Part shown: positions 11,958-11,988 of the stretch, in pieces
Position numbering within the stretch: the stretch's first letter is position 1
Layout: each line of letters opens with the position of its first letter
Source of the DNA: PXRE01 sp964435625
GTDB taxonomy: Archaea; Halobacteriota; Halobacteria; Halobacteriales; PXRE01
Assembly (NCBI GenBank): GCA_964435625.1
Contig: CAYTAG010000100.1
Coordinates: forward strand, 1-11,988
Direction: 5' to 3'
DNA: 11,988 bases
Made by a program: the position numbers and the translations under genes
The notes under the pieces: model-generated
The model's database searches: none
Seen by the model: only the letters and a program-made list of their open reading frames with translations
What the model was told of the DNA's origin: nothing

Positions 11958-11988
11958 GAAGCGTGACCCGGTAAACCGGCGGTCGACG

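Noticed and set aside
11968..11979. Palindrome ccggtaaaccgg after the transglutaminase stop
   Set aside because: It has only 5-bp arms and no T tract, and the window ends 9 bp later, so it cannot be judged as a terminator or as the promoter of a following gene.

Overview
The window reads as euryarchaeal, specifically haloarchaeal, chromosome. It is very GC-rich and its proteins are strongly acidic (Asp/Glu-rich, Lys-poor). Most genes have no Shine-Dalgarno sequence; instead a short AT-rich TATA-like box sits about 25-31 nt before the start codon, the pattern of leaderless haloarchaeal transcripts. The gene families agree: proteasome-activating nucleotidase, Cbf5, archaeal CMP kinase, a DUF106 membrane protein and a class II tRNA without encoded CCA.

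Layout, left to right. (1) The 3' two-fifths or so of a proteasome-activating nucleotidase gene converges on a tiny two-helix membrane protein gene. (2) Divergent from the latter is a DUF2064-type (GT-A-like) protein, then tRNA-Ser(UGA), a MazG-like all-alpha NTP pyrophosphohydrolase and an ATZ/TRZ-type amidohydrolase, all on the plus strand. (3) A HpcH/HpaI-type aldolase gene converges on the amidohydrolase. (4) A gene-free stretch of about 600 bp (4398-5002) holds the least explained sequence in the window: five copies of a 13-bp motif at a 26-27 bp period, a 160-170 bp element closed by an inverted repeat and resembling dispersed haloarchaeal intergenic repeats, a 15-nt match to the conserved 3' core of RNase P RNA, and a 10-bp inverted repeat. 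(5) The conserved archaeal minus-strand cluster adk - DUF106 - cmk - cbf5 follows, covering nucleotide kinases, a membrane-protein insertase relative and the pseudouridine synthase of H/ACA RNPs. (6) On the plus strand beyond it lie an uncharacterised acidic 144-aa protein, a DUF420 membrane protein, a 50-codon proline-rich ORF, and a large TgpA-like membrane transglutaminase whose start overlaps the stop of that small ORF by ATGA.

Most of the window is core housekeeping DNA. I see no transposase, phage gene, CRISPR array or defence system, and no convincing new multi-gene system. The best leads are the structured 600-bp intergenic region, the small ORF coupled to the transglutaminase, and departures from family motifs in the amidohydrolase (Gln for the usual Glu), the nucleotidase C-terminus (no clear HbYX) and the DUF2064 protein.
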